From the NCBI RefSeq assembly GCF_014358075.1, contig NZ_JACONT010000009.1:51110-115109 (forward strand): DNA of 64,000 nucleotides, written 5' to 3'. Positions within the stretch are counted from its first letter, which is position 1, and each line of letters opens with the position of its first letter. The notes beneath the pieces are model-generated. The model had not been told where the DNA came from, did no database searches, and saw only the letters and a list, made by a program, of their open reading frames with translations. The position numbers and the translations under genes were made by a program. The stretch is from Sphingomonas albertensis (GTDB taxonomy: Bacteria > Pseudomonadota > Alphaproteobacteria > Sphingomonadales > Sphingomonadaceae). This document shows positions 38,028 to 47,158 of the stretch, one piece after another.

Positions 38028-38729
38028 CTAGCGAGCGTTGAGAAAAACGATGTCGAGCTCGAGCAGCTCGACACGGTCGTGATCGAAGCCGTTTTCCTTC
38101 GCCGCCACGACGCGGAAGCCGCGTTCCTCCATCCAGCGTATGATGAACAGCCAGTCGTCCTGATCCTGGTAGAGCTGTCGCACCGCGAGTTCGGCCTGAA
38201 CGAGCTTGAACTGGCCAAGGCTGTCGCCTGCTCCGAAGAGGACCTCCTTTTCGAAGCCTTGCGTGTCGATTTTGAGATAGGCCGGGCCAGGTGGCAGCGG
38301 GGCCTGCGCGAGATAGGTATCGAGACGAACGACATCGACATCCTCGGTACGCAGGGTGCGCGCCGTTTCGAACTTGTCTGCGGAATATGTGGAGAGGCCT
38401 AGGAACGAGCTGAAGACGGTTGCGTCCGAGACATTGATCGACCGCCGCTCGTCCCGGTCGCCAACGCCTTTGTGCACTGTTGTCCACCGTGGATCGCGGG
38501 CCGCGCGTGACTTGAGACGATCATACACCGCGGCAATTGGTTCGAACGAGATGATATCGCCCGCAAACCGATGTTCGCGCAATTCTGCGGCATATTGGCC
38601 TTCGTTCGCACCGACATCCAGAACGGTTGCAATGCCATGATGCCGCATGAGATCGGCAAACCCGGGTTTGCGGGCCGAAAGCTGATACCCCGCCTTACGC
38701 AGCGCTCTTTTGATGATCGGCTTCAACAT
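38028..38729 (-). CDS. FkbM-family methyltransferase
   Basis: A 233-residue protein with the FkbM layout: TVLDVGANEGQYAAELR (motif I), ISFEPIAAVYDRLKSRA (the acidic FEP turn), and VVRLDTYLA followed by AYLKIDTQGFEKEVLFGA, the hallmark KIDxQGFE motif. Members O-methylate sugars and other hydroxyls. It is the first gene of a minus-strand operon with two GT4 enzymes, so it probably modifies a sugar they add. Confidence 0.93.
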   Translation of the reverse strand: MLKPIIKRALRKAGYQLSARKPGFADLMRHHGIATVLDVGANEGQYAAELREHRFAGDIISFEPIAAVYDRLKSRAARDPRWTTVHKGVGDRDERRSINVSDATVFSSFLGLSTYSADKFETARTLRTEDVDVVRLDTYLAQAPLPPGPAYLKIDTQGFEKEVLFGAGDSLGQFKLVQAELAVRQLYQDQDDWLFIIRWMEERGFRVVAAKENGFDHDRVELLELDIVFLNAR

Positions 38730-38857
38730 GCCAAACTCCTTGATGAACTTCGGCGCTTCTTAGTGCATCAATCCTCAGTTCACCAGATTGGGCGGCTTGC
38801 ATCGATCTGGTGCATATCATAGGCGGCTATCACCATATTTTTCTGAAAACTGGTATC

Positions 38858-40024
38858 ATGTCCGACGCGATTATTCCGTATCTTGCATCGCCTCTGGCGG
38901 GGTCCAATAGTCCGCTGTCCCGCGTCACCATCTTGGTGCATTCGGCCAATCGCCCAGATCAGCTTTATCGACTATTGCGCTATTATTCCGAAGCGCCGGG
39001 AATAGATGCCTGCACGCTTGTGATTGCGGACGGTAGTACACCCGAGAACCGTGATGTTTTCGATTCGATGATGCGCAATGCGCAGTTTTCCGTCGAATAC
39101 CAAATCGACACGAGCCCGTCCGATGTCAGTTTTCTGACGCGGTTGCGAAAAGCTTGCGCAGCCGTCGAGACGGAATTCGTCATGCTGGCAGCCGACGATG
39201 ACTTTTACTTCCTGGACTGGGTGTCGAATATCGTTGCCGAGTTCGATAGTGAAGACGATCTTGTTGCGGCGATAGGTAACTATCTAACTTTTGGATTGGG
39301 TGGCTTTGCCGCGTTTTCCGACACCGTTACTGTTGCCGATGGCGGTCCCGAAAAATTCCAGATACCCTGGTTGGGTGGCAAGACGCCGGCCGATCGATTG
39401 GGCGAGCTGGGCGCTAATCCAAACGGTATTCAGATCATGACGTGGTATGCGTTGCATCGTACCCATGTTTTGACCCGTATCCTCGATCATAGCGCTCGGT
39501 TCGATTTACCACTTCTTCTGTTCGAAAGATATTATGCGGTAGCCCAGGCAGCTTTCGGTCGGACACTTTTCTCGCCACATATCTTCTTGGCGCGGCAAGA
39601 GGATATAGATCCGGCACAACAGAGCTGGCGCGTGGATCCGATGAGCTTGGCGGACCATGAATCGGCGATCGTCGAACTGGATCGGTGTACACGCTCCTTC
39701 CTGGTCGAGGTGATCGGCCTGGACGCGCAGGAGGCCAGTCGCCTTGCCGCCAGCGTATATGCGAACGAAGTCGGTATGATGCGACAAGCTGATCGGCGTC
39801 GTACTCTCAGGCGGATCGCCAATGGTTCCGTTATCCGGCGGTGGATTACGGCTTGGCGAGCGATGAAACCAAAACCACCTCGCGATGCGCGATTGCCGGC
39901 ACATTGCGAGGCACGGGAATTGACCATGCGAGGCGAGCAGGTGAAAATCGCGTGTCGGCCGGACGCGGTTTCATTGCAACGACAGCATGCGCTTGCGCCA
40001 GAACGCAAGCACCTCGGGCCGTAG
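38858..40024 (+). CDS. Glycosyltransferase family 2-like
   Basis: About 388 residues from ATG 38858 (an upstream in-frame ATG-like start at 38810 is less likely). RVTILVHSANRPDQLYRLLRY and LVIADGSTPENRDVF are the GT-A core. EFVMLAADDDFYFLDWV carries the DxD-type metal site in the TIGR00180-type subgroup. Its last 54 bases overlap the convergent flippase gene, so the extreme C-terminus, which is basic and of low complexity, is less certain. Donor unknown. Confidence 0.82.
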   Translation: MSDAIIPYLASPLAGSNSPLSRVTILVHSANRPDQLYRLLRYYSEAPGIDACTLVIADGSTPENRDVFDSMMRNAQFSVEYQIDTSPSDVSFLTRLRKACAAVETEFVMLAADDDFYFLDWVSNIVAEFDSEDDLVAAIGNYLTFGLGGFAAFSDTVTVADGGPEKFQIPWLGGKTPADRLGELGANPNGIQIMTWYALHRTHVLTRILDHSARFDLPLLLFERYYAVAQAAFGRTLFSPHIFLARQEDIDPAQQSWRVDPMSLADHESAIVELDRCTRSFLVEVIGLDAQEASRLAASVYANEVGMMRQADRRRTLRRIANGSVIRRWITAWRAMKPKPPRDARLPAHCEARELTMRGEQVKIACRPDAVSLQRQHALAPERKHLGP

Positions 40025-41506
40025 AAGCGACGCTGCCGCACAGGCCATTGCAAATGCAAGGGCAGCGATCCCAGCCAACAGGACGGCAAGTCCTATCCTG
40101 CTGGATGGCGGGGTAGTGACCAGCCAGCGTATCGTGCCGATCCAGGCGCCGGCGTAGGCTAGGGGAATGGTCACGTCCTGTATGTACCAGCGCCACTTCT
40201 CGGCATGCAGGATGCGTCGGTGCATCAGATGGAGCCCGATCAGCACGTAAGATGCATTCAGGGCCGCCCATATCATTGCCGCGCTCGTCGGTCCAAATCT
40301 AGGGACTGTCCATAGAAGCACCGGCACGAGAACGATGACGGCAACCAGGTTTATCCGAAGCGCGAGGCCGGTCCACCGATAGGCCAACTGTGCCTGATAA
40401 GGCATCCACATGAGAAGATTGAAGACGTATCCCAATGCAAGCCACCGCAAAATGGGTGCAACACGTGCTGCCAATGCGGTATCCGCAGTCCAGGCCAGTA
40501 TGACCCAATCTGGAAAGGCGAACAGCATCAACCCCGCGACGCCACCCGTCACGGTGACGATTTGTGCGCCCAGATGATAAAGATTGACGAAGCCCGCTCC
40601 GTCGCCAGCGGCATGTAGTCTCGACATTCTTGGCGTGATTGCCTGAAACAAAGGGGAGATGACCAGTTCGAGGGCCCCTGCCACGACGGTCGCCAGCATG
40701 TATCCGGCAAAGTCCGACAGGCTCAGAAGGCGAGAAAGCAGGATTTTGTCGGTTTGAGTCAGCAAAAGCGCTAAAAGAGAGATGCCCAGCATGCCTGCGG
40801 CGAACCGCCACACCGATTTCAATGCCAACCAGGAAAAACGCCCGGGGCGTTCGCTAAAGGGCAGCGCGCCATAGGTTGCCCATGCCAGCGCGGCTACCGT
40901 CGTTATCGAGATCAATCCTTGCCAAACGAAAAAGGCTTCGAGCGTCGGTGAAATCTTCGCGAGAATGATGATCGCGCCGATGCCGCGCAACGTCGATGTT
41001 ACGACGACGATGCCGTTGTACAGAACTTGCCGGTGAAGCCCCAGGATCGCGCCTCGAAATATCCCCTCGACGAAGCGAAGCGCCGAAACAGCCCCCATAA
41101 TGGCAAGTGCCTGCGCAACTTCGGCCGGCGGTATCGACTGCGACTGCAACCATGAATGTGCTAGCCAATCAGAGGCGGCCCAGATGCCCACCGCTGCGGT
41201 AAGGCCGATCAGCGAGGCAGAAATTTCTACGCTGCGAAGAAGATCGCGCAGTTCAGCCGAGTCACGTTCCCCGCCGGAAAATCGGGCAATCTCCCGCGTC
41301 AGCGTCGGCGTCATGCCCAAGTCGAGAATGACCAGCATACTTTGCAGGGTCGCGAACAGACCGATGATGCCATAAGCCTCGATCCCCAGATAACGGATAT
41401 AAACCGGCACGAATGCGATACCCATGATCGCGGTCCAGGCTTGGGTCCCATAGGTGGCGATGACGTCGCGGGACATACTGGACGGCCGGATTGGGCGGGC
41501 ACTCAT
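39971..41506 (-). CDS. Wzx-like polysaccharide flippase (MOP superfamily), second copy
   Basis: A 511-residue multi-spanning protein from ATG 41506, with about 12-14 helices. Its first repeat shows YGTQAWTAIMGIAFVPVYI and GIEAYGIIGLFATLQSM, the classic Wzx/RfbX N-terminus, then DLGMTPTLTREIARF. It differs strongly from the first flippase at 10996-12369, so it is not a recent copy. It should export a lipid-linked repeat unit. It has its own promoter region of about 230 bases shared with the divergent aminotransferase gene. Confidence 0.92.
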   Translation of the reverse strand: MSARPIRPSSMSRDVIATYGTQAWTAIMGIAFVPVYIRYLGIEAYGIIGLFATLQSMLVILDLGMTPTLTREIARFSGGERDSAELRDLLRSVEISASLIGLTAAVGIWAASDWLAHSWLQSQSIPPAEVAQALAIMGAVSALRFVEGIFRGAILGLHRQVLYNGIVVVTSTLRGIGAIIILAKISPTLEAFFVWQGLISITTVAALAWATYGALPFSERPGRFSWLALKSVWRFAAGMLGISLLALLLTQTDKILLSRLLSLSDFAGYMLATVVAGALELVISPLFQAITPRMSRLHAAGDGAGFVNLYHLGAQIVTVTGGVAGLMLFAFPDWVILAWTADTALAARVAPILRWLALGYVFNLLMWMPYQAQLAYRWTGLALRINLVAVIVLVPVLLWTVPRFGPTSAAMIWAALNASYVLIGLHLMHRRILHAEKWRWYIQDVTIPLAYAGAWIGTIRWLVTTPPSSRIGLAVLLAGIAALAFAMACAAASLLRPEVLAFWRKRMLSLQ

Positions 41507-41738
41507 GGAATTTCGGTCCTGCGGGAAGGGAACCAGGCGCGTATCGAAAAAACTTCTCAAGGCCTATACATAATTAGGTCGTAGCGGTTAGGACCGTATG
41601 AGTAGAGAACAAGTCGGCATGATCATGTTTTATAACTGCAATTATTAGTGTCTGAATTTTACATTCGGCACGATATAGCTGCACGGAAAACATCCTAACT
41701 AGTACTCGGACGTCGATTGCAGCCTTTTGAGGATTGAA

Positions 41739-42845
41739 ATGTCGCGTATTGCCTATGTCAAAGCGAATGTCGGGGAACACGAAGTCGATTATGCCATCGA
41801 CGCGGTCCGGCACGGTTGGGGAACGAACTGCTACAAGTATATCGACCTCTTCGAAGAGCGGTTCGCACAATTTATCGGTGCGCCCTATGTGATCGCGACA
41901 AGCAGCGCGACCGGCGCGCTTCACATGGGAATGGCAGCGCTCGGAATCGGCGTCGACGATGAGGTGATTCTGGGTGATATGAACTGGATCGCCTCGGTTG
42001 CCCCGGTGACGTACTTGGGCGCCAAGCCCGTTCTGGTGGATATCGATCCGGTATCCTGGTGCCTTGATCCCGCAGCAGTCGAGGCGGCGATCACGCCGCG
42101 GACAAAGGCGATCATCGCGGTGCACCTGTACGGCAATCTCGCGGACATCGATGCCTTGCTACGAATCGGTGAGCGCCATGGCATACCGGTGATCGAGGAC
42201 GCGGCCGAAGCGATCGGATCGATCTGGCACGGTAAACGGGCAGGAACATTGGGCGTATTCGGCGTGTACTCGTTTCACGGTAGCAAGACGATGACCACGG
42301 GGGAGGGCGGCATGTTCGTTACCTCCGACGCCGAACTGTATGCACGCATGCGCACGCTCTCGAATCATGGGCGGGAACAGGGCGAGAACCGGCAGTTCTG
42401 GCCTGCAGTCATTGGCTACAAATACAAGATATCCAATGTTCAGGCTGCCATTGGTTGTGGTCAGCTCGACCGGATCGACGAGTTGGTCGACGGCAAGCGA
42501 CGGGTGTTCGCTGCATATAAACGGGGGTTGGCTGGTTTGCCGTTGCAACTCAATCCGGAACCCGAGGGAACGCAGAACGGATTTTGGATGCCGTCCATGA
42601 TCGTCGATGAAGGCGTTCCATTCGACCGCGACGACTTGCTGCGATCGTTTGCCGACGCCGATATTGAGAGTCGAATAGTGTTCTGGCCGCTTTCGATGCT
42701 CGACATGTTCGAAGCAAGGCCGGAGAACAAGATTGCCTATTCCGTCTATCCGCGGGCGATCAATCTACCGAGTTTCGCGGGTATGACCGATGATGAGGTC
42801 GAACGGGTCTGCGGCGTGGTGCGCAGTTACCTTTCGCACTCCTGA
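41739..42845 (+). CDS. DegT/DnrJ/EryC1-family sugar aminotransferase
   Basis: A 368-residue PLP enzyme from ATG 41739, with GAGG six bases upstream. The PLP lysine lies in SFHGSKTMTTGEGGM; other landmarks are NWIASVAPVTYLGAKPVLVD, EDAAEAIGSIWHGKRAG, and GYKYKISNVQAAIG. These match perosamine-synthase-like members that aminate a 4-keto-6-deoxyhexose. The downstream NeuD-type acetyltransferase gene is 5 bases away, which fits a two-step 4-acetamido sugar route. Whether the carrier is GDP, dTDP or UDP cannot be read from this sequence. Confidence 0.92.
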   Translation: MSRIAYVKANVGEHEVDYAIDAVRHGWGTNCYKYIDLFEERFAQFIGAPYVIATSSATGALHMGMAALGIGVDDEVILGDMNWIASVAPVTYLGAKPVLVDIDPVSWCLDPAAVEAAITPRTKAIIAVHLYGNLADIDALLRIGERHGIPVIEDAAEAIGSIWHGKRAGTLGVFGVYSFHGSKTMTTGEGGMFVTSDAELYARMRTLSNHGREQGENRQFWPAVIGYKYKISNVQAAIGCGQLDRIDELVDGKRRVFAAYKRGLAGLPLQLNPEPEGTQNGFWMPSMIVDEGVPFDRDDLLRSFADADIESRIVFWPLSMLDMFEARPENKIAYSVYPRAINLPSFAGMTDDEVERVCGVVRSYLSHS

Positions 42846-42850
42846 GTATC

Positions 42851-43513
42851 ATGACCGAGAGGCGCGGGCTTATCATGTGGGGCGCTTCCGGGCAGGCGCG
42901 CGTTCTATGCGAACTGGTTATGGGACAGGATTACGATCCCGTCGCGTTCGTGGATCGGACTGTATCGGAGCCGCCGGTTACTGGTGCGGCGATGCTGCGC
43001 GATGCGAGCGAACTTGCCGACTGGATGAGACGTGATCCTCGCTCCAGCGGTGCAGCGGGAACCTTGGCCATCGGTTGGGTTTCGGATGCGCGGCTTGCGC
43101 TAGGCCGCATGCTCGAGGATTTGGGTGTCGAGCTTGTGACGCTCGTTCACGACACGGCATGGATTGCACGCAATGCGACGCTCGAAAGAGGCTGCCAAGT
43201 GCTGGCGCACGCGCGCATCTGTGCCGGAGTGCAGGTCGGCGCGAACGTAATCGTCAACACAGGCGCGTCGGTCGATCATGATACGATCGTGGGTGAAGGC
43301 AGCCACATTGCGCCGGGCGCTACAATCGCGGGCGAAGTCGTTGTCGGCCGGAACGTCTTTGTGGGCATGGGAAGCATTATCTTGCCGCGTATACGGATCG
43401 GCGATGGTGCCATGATCGGCGCTGGAGCGCTCGTTACGCGTAACGTCGCGAACGGCGCGACCGTGATCGGCATGCCTGCGCGCGCGCGGGACGTTCAGAG
43501 CAACAACGGATAG
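42851..43513 (+). CDS. NeuD/PglD-family sugar N-acetyltransferase
   Basis: A 220-residue protein. The N-terminal domain starts LIMWGASGQARVLCELV, the GxSGxG nucleotide-sugar-binding loop. The C-terminal half is a left-handed beta-helix with VNTGASVDHDTIVGEGSHI and PGATIAGEVVVGRNVFVG, and the catalytic His in the VDHD turn. It ends GATVIGMPARARD. It probably acetylates the amino group placed by the aminotransferase just upstream. The 3' end overlaps the convergent cupin gene by 19 bases. Confidence 0.92.
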   Translation: MTERRGLIMWGASGQARVLCELVMGQDYDPVAFVDRTVSEPPVTGAAMLRDASELADWMRRDPRSSGAAGTLAIGWVSDARLALGRMLEDLGVELVTLVHDTAWIARNATLERGCQVLAHARICAGVQVGANVIVNTGASVDHDTIVGEGSHIAPGATIAGEVVVGRNVFVGMGSIILPRIRIGDGAMIGAGALVTRNVANGATVIGMPARARDVQSNNG

Positions 43514-44022
43514 CCCTGGTCCGCGTCGGACATGACCGCAGGCGCCGCCGGCCAGTCGATGCCGATCGCCGGATCGTCCCAGCGCACGCCGGTAGCGGCG
43601 CCCGGCACATAGGCGGCACCCATCAGGTAATGGACCTCGCTGTCGGCTTCCAGCGTGATGAAGCCGTGGGCGACGCCTGCCGGCAGATGCACCGCGCTGT
43701 CGCTGTCCTGGGAGAGTTCGAACGCCTGCCACTGGCGATAGGTCGGCGAGTCCTCGCGCAGATCGACCGCGACGTCCCATATCCGGCCTCGCGGGCAAGA
43801 CACGATCTTGGGTTCGCCGTGCGGTGCACGTTGATAATGAAGCCCGCGCAACGTGTGGCGTGCGATGTTGCGCGATATGTTGGTCTGAACAACCACAAAC
43901 CGCAGCCCCGCTGCCGCCATCTCGTTCGTGCAGAATGTCCGGGCGAAAGCCCCCCGTCCGTCCTTCTTCACGTCGAGTCTGATCAGGACGACGCCGTCGA
44001 TCCGCGTACGTTCAAACTGCAC
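43495..44022 (-). CDS. RmlC-like cupin NDP-sugar epimerase
   Basis: A 175-residue cupin from GTG 44022. Motifs are VVVQTNISRN, LRGLHYQRAPHGEPKIVSC, PRGRIWDVAVDLREDSPTY, and LPAGVAHGFITLEADSEVHY; both catalytic positions (His, Tyr-containing loop) appear present. Its start overlaps the stop of the C-methyltransferase by 11 bases. It is more distant from the rmlC of the rhamnose operon than a duplicate would be. In the CDP-sugar operon it most likely acts on a C-methylated 4-keto sugar, epimerising C3 or C5; this is inferred from context. Confidence 0.88.
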   Translation of the reverse strand: MQFERTRIDGVVLIRLDVKKDGRGAFARTFCTNEMAAAGLRFVVVQTNISRNIARHTLRGLHYQRAPHGEPKIVSCPRGRIWDVAVDLREDSPTYRQWQAFELSQDSDSAVHLPAGVAHGFITLEADSEVHYLMGAAYVPGAATGVRWDDPAIGIDWPAAPAVMSDADQGYPLLL

Positions 44023-45292
44023 CGGTCACGACCCGGATTTCGGGTACCGCGATCACGAAGTCGCCGCCCCATGCGTGGACCTCCGGCAGTTGGCGGATCA
44101 CCTCGTCCTTGATGTTCCACGGCAGGATCAGGACATGGTCGGGACGCGCCTCGACCAGCGCCTCGACCGCGCGCACGGGGATGCGGCTACCCGGCAGCAG
44201 GCGGTCCTGCTTGGCAGGATTGCGATCGACCACGAAGTCGATGTCGGCTGCGGTAGCACCGCAATAGTTGAGCAGCGTGTTGCCCTTGGCGGCCGCCCCG
44301 TAGGCGACCACGCGTTCGCCTTTGTCCTTCGCCCCTGCGAGGAAGCCGAGCAGTCCCTCGCGTACCGCGCGGACGCGTGCGTCGAAACCTTCATAGCCTT
44401 CGGGGCGATCGAGTCCGGCCGCGATCTCCTCGTCGAGCACCACCTGCACGTTGGGCGTCACCGCATGTGCGCTGTCGGGGCGAGCCATGAACACGCGCAG
44501 CGAGCCGCCATGCGTCGGCTGCTTCTCGACGTCGAAGATGCGCAGGCCCTGGCGCTCGGCGATGGTCCTGACCGCGAGCAGCGACAGATAGGTGAAATGC
44601 TCGTGATAGATGGTGTCGAACTGGACCTGCTGGATCAGGTTGAGCAAATGCGGAAATTCGACCGTGAAGACGCCTTCGGGCTTGAGCATCTCGCGGACGC
44701 CGGCGACGAAATCGTTGATGTCGGGAACATGCGCAAGAACGTTCTTGGCGGCGAGCAGATCGGCCGCCCAGCCGCTCTCGACCATCCGGCGTGCGGTCGC
44801 CTCGCCGAAGAACGCGACCTCGGTCGGTACGCCCTTGGCGATCGCGGTCGCCGCGACGTTGGCGGCGGGCTCGATGCCCATCACGGGCACGCCCATCGCG
44901 ACGAAATACTGGAGCATGTAGCCGTCGTTGCTGGCGATCTCGACCACGCGCGACTGCGCATCGAGGGCGAAGCGCGCGGCCATATCCTCGGCATAGCGCT
45001 TGCAATGCGCCAGCCAGCTATCCGAGAAGGACGAGAAATAGGCATAATCGACGAAGATGTCTTCGGGCGGCGCGACCGCATCGACCTGGACCAGCAGGCA
45101 GGCATCGCAGACCCGGGCGTGCAGCGGATAGACCGGCTCGTGTGCATCGGCGCGTTCGGGCGGGATATAGCTGTTGGCCAGGGGCTGCAGGCCCAGATCG
45201 ACCATGGTGCGGGTCAGCATCGCGCCGCAGCCCTGGCAGATGGCCGCTTGGCCGGGAGACGGGTGACCGGAAGACGGGGTGTCGGACGTCAT
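44012..45292 (-). CDS. NDP-sugar C-methyltransferase (TylC3/NovU-like)
   Basis: A 426-residue protein from ATG 45292 (ATGA overlap with the dehydratase stop). The N-terminal zinc-binding domain has CQGCGAM and CDACLLVQVD. The SAM domain has VVEIASNDGYMLQYFVAMG, the SNDG form typical of sugar C-methyltransferases, then AKNVLAHVPDINDFV. The C-terminal domain has GGSLRVFMA and VVAYGAAAKGNTLLNYCG. All three domains (Methyltransf_13, _12, _14) are present in order. It should add a methyl carbon at C3 of a 4-keto-6-deoxy CDP-sugar made by its operon partners. Confidence 0.93.
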   Translation of the reverse strand: MTSDTPSSGHPSPGQAAICQGCGAMLTRTMVDLGLQPLANSYIPPERADAHEPVYPLHARVCDACLLVQVDAVAPPEDIFVDYAYFSSFSDSWLAHCKRYAEDMAARFALDAQSRVVEIASNDGYMLQYFVAMGVPVMGIEPAANVAATAIAKGVPTEVAFFGEATARRMVESGWAADLLAAKNVLAHVPDINDFVAGVREMLKPEGVFTVEFPHLLNLIQQVQFDTIYHEHFTYLSLLAVRTIAERQGLRIFDVEKQPTHGGSLRVFMARPDSAHAVTPNVQVVLDEEIAAGLDRPEGYEGFDARVRAVREGLLGFLAGAKDKGERVVAYGAAAKGNTLLNYCGATAADIDFVVDRNPAKQDRLLPGSRIPVRAVEALVEARPDHVLILPWNIKDEVIRQLPEVHAWGGDFVIAVPEIRVVTGAV

Positions 45293-46362
45293 GGAAGAGC
45301 CTCGTATTGATCGATTTGCGCTTCGCACAGCGCACGGGCATCGGCGCCCCCGGCGAAGTCGGAATACCAGCGCGCAGTCCATGCCACGCCCGCGGCATCG
45401 TCGAGCCGAGGGCGCCAGCCGAGCGCATGACGGGCCAGCGCCGGATCGAGCGACAGCAGTTTCATCTCGGGCGGATGATCGCCATCGTCGCGTTGCCAGG
45501 CGCGTGTGACCTGCATCGCAGCGGTCATCGTATCGGCAACCTGCGCGACGGTCATCGCGGTGCCCGGCACGGGGCCGAAATTAATCGCACGCGGCGCGAC
45601 GGGATTGCGCGCAAGAGCCTGCGCGTGGAGCAGATATCCGCGGATCGGCTCGAGCACGTGCTGCCAAGGGCGGGTCGCGTCGGGATAGCGCAGCAATAGC
45701 GGGCGATCGGCCTGCATGGCGCGCCATATGTCGGGGATCAGCCGATCCGCCGACCAGTCGCCCCCGCCGATGACGTTGCCCGCACGCGCGGTCGCGACCG
45801 GAACGCCGGCCTTGTCGAAATAGGATGCGGCAAAGCTGCGGGTCAGCAGTTCGGCCGCGGCCTTGGAGGCCGAATAGGGATCGTGTCCGCCCAGCGGATC
45901 GTCCTCGACGAAGTCGCGCCCGCCATCGTTGTTGGCATAGACCTTGTCGGTGGTGACGATGACGACCGCTGCCAGCCCCTGCACATGGCGCAAGACATCG
46001 AGCAGGCAGGCGGTGCCCATCGTGTTGCTCGCGATCGTCGCCAGCGGGTCGGCATAGCTGCGCCGGACCAGAGCCTGTGCCGCGAGGTGGAGCACGATCT
46101 CCGGCCGCGCTGCGTCGATCGCCGCGGCAAGCGCGCTGCGGTCGGTGATGTCGGCGATGGTTTCACCCGCCAGAAGATCGTCGCTCAGCAAGGGCCACAA
46201 CGCCGGATCGGTCTCTGGCGACAGCGCATAGCCATGAACATGCGCTCCCAGGCGGGACAGCCACAGCGCAGTCCATGCGCCCTTGAATCCAGTATGCCCG
46301 GTCAGGAACACGCGGCGACCGCGCCAGAACCCGGGATCGAGCTGTCCGTCTGCGCTCACCAT
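45289..46362 (-). CDS. rfbG: CDP-glucose 4,6-dehydratase
   Basis: A 357-residue SDR from ATG 46362, which overlaps the rfbF stop by seven bases; a GTG at 46359 would give a GTGA overlap. Family landmarks are FWRGRRVFLTGHTGFKGAW, the RfbG-type GxTGFKGxW loop, VTTDKVYANNDG, and DPYSASKAAAELL with YxxxK. ARAGNVIGGGDWS and RPWQHVLEPI complete it. It makes CDP-4-keto-6-deoxyglucose. No RfbH-type dehydrase gene is nearby, so the 3-deoxy branch is not supported. Confidence 0.96.
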   Translation of the reverse strand: MVSADGQLDPGFWRGRRVFLTGHTGFKGAWTALWLSRLGAHVHGYALSPETDPALWPLLSDDLLAGETIADITDRSALAAAIDAARPEIVLHLAAQALVRRSYADPLATIASNTMGTACLLDVLRHVQGLAAVVIVTTDKVYANNDGGRDFVEDDPLGGHDPYSASKAAAELLTRSFAASYFDKAGVPVATARAGNVIGGGDWSADRLIPDIWRAMQADRPLLLRYPDATRPWQHVLEPIRGYLLHAQALARNPVAPRAINFGPVPGTAMTVAQVADTMTAAMQVTRAWQRDDGDHPPEMKLLSLDPALARHALGWRPRLDDAAGVAWTARWYSDFAGGADARALCEAQIDQYEALP

Positions 46363-47129
46363 GTTTTCCAGGGCGGCTGCCCGCCTGCCCATAGGTCTTC
46401 GAGCTGGGTCCGGTCGCGCAGCGTGTCCATCGGTTGCCAGAACCCGTTATGGAGGAAGGCCGCGAGTTGGCCATCGGCAGCAAGCCCGGTGAGCGGCTCG
46501 GCTTCGAAGGGCATGGCATCGCCCGCTATCCGGTCGAGCACGTGGGGTTCGAGCACGAAGAAACCGCCATTGATCCGACCACCGTCGCCGGCCGGTTTTT
46601 CTTCGAAACGCAGCACGCGGTCGTCCTCGATCACCGTCGCCCCGTAGCGACCGGGCGGGCGCACGGCGGTGACGGTGGCATCGAGATCATGCGCCTTGTG
46701 GAAGGCTACCAATTTGCCGATGTCGACATCGGACACGCCGTCGCCATACGTCATGCAGAACGGCTCGTCGTCCGGCAGCAAATGACGGATACGCTTCAGT
46801 CGTCCGCCGGTCATCGTCTCCGCGCCGGTATCGACCAGCGTCACCTTCCACTTGGGGACGTCTTCGCCACGCGAATAGGTGATCGAGCCGCTCGCGAGAT
46901 CGACCGTCAGATCGGAACGATGCAGCACGAAATTGGTGAAATACTCCTTGATGTAATAGCCCTTGTAGCCAAGGCAGACGATGAAATCGTCGAAGCCGTG
47001 GCGGGCGTACATCGACATGATGTGCCACAAGATCGGATTGCCACCGATTTCGACCATCGGCTTGGGACGCAGATGCGTCTCCTCGGAAAGGCGCGATCCG
47101 AGACCGCCCGCCAGAAGCACCACTTTCAC
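46356..47129 (-). CDS. rfbF: Glucose-1-phosphate cytidylyltransferase
   Basis: A 257-residue enzyme from GTG 47129, with GAGGGG eight bases upstream. The loop VVLLAGGLGSRLSEETHLRPKP (break at 20: VVLLAGGLGSRLSEETHLRP) and MVEIGGNPILWHIM are diagnostic of RfbF/DdhA. CMTYGDGVSDVDIG and RINGGFFVLEP also match. It makes CDP-glucose for the next gene. It is the second gene in the CDP-sugar operon. Confidence 0.96.
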   Translation of the reverse strand: MKVVLLAGGLGSRLSEETHLRPKPMVEIGGNPILWHIMSMYARHGFDDFIVCLGYKGYYIKEYFTNFVLHRSDLTVDLASGSITYSRGEDVPKWKVTLVDTGAETMTGGRLKRIRHLLPDDEPFCMTYGDGVSDVDIGKLVAFHKAHDLDATVTAVRPPGRYGATVIEDDRVLRFEEKPAGDGGRINGGFFVLEPHVLDRIAGDAMPFEAEPLTGLAADGQLAAFLHNGFWQPMDTLRDRTQLEDLWAGGQPPWKTW

Positions 47130-47158
47130 GTGCCGTCCCCTCAATCAGCCCTTGGCGT

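Noticed and set aside
43928..45310. Long plus-strand frame antisense to the C-methyltransferase
   Set aside because: Shadow frame; the minus strand encodes a complete three-domain enzyme.
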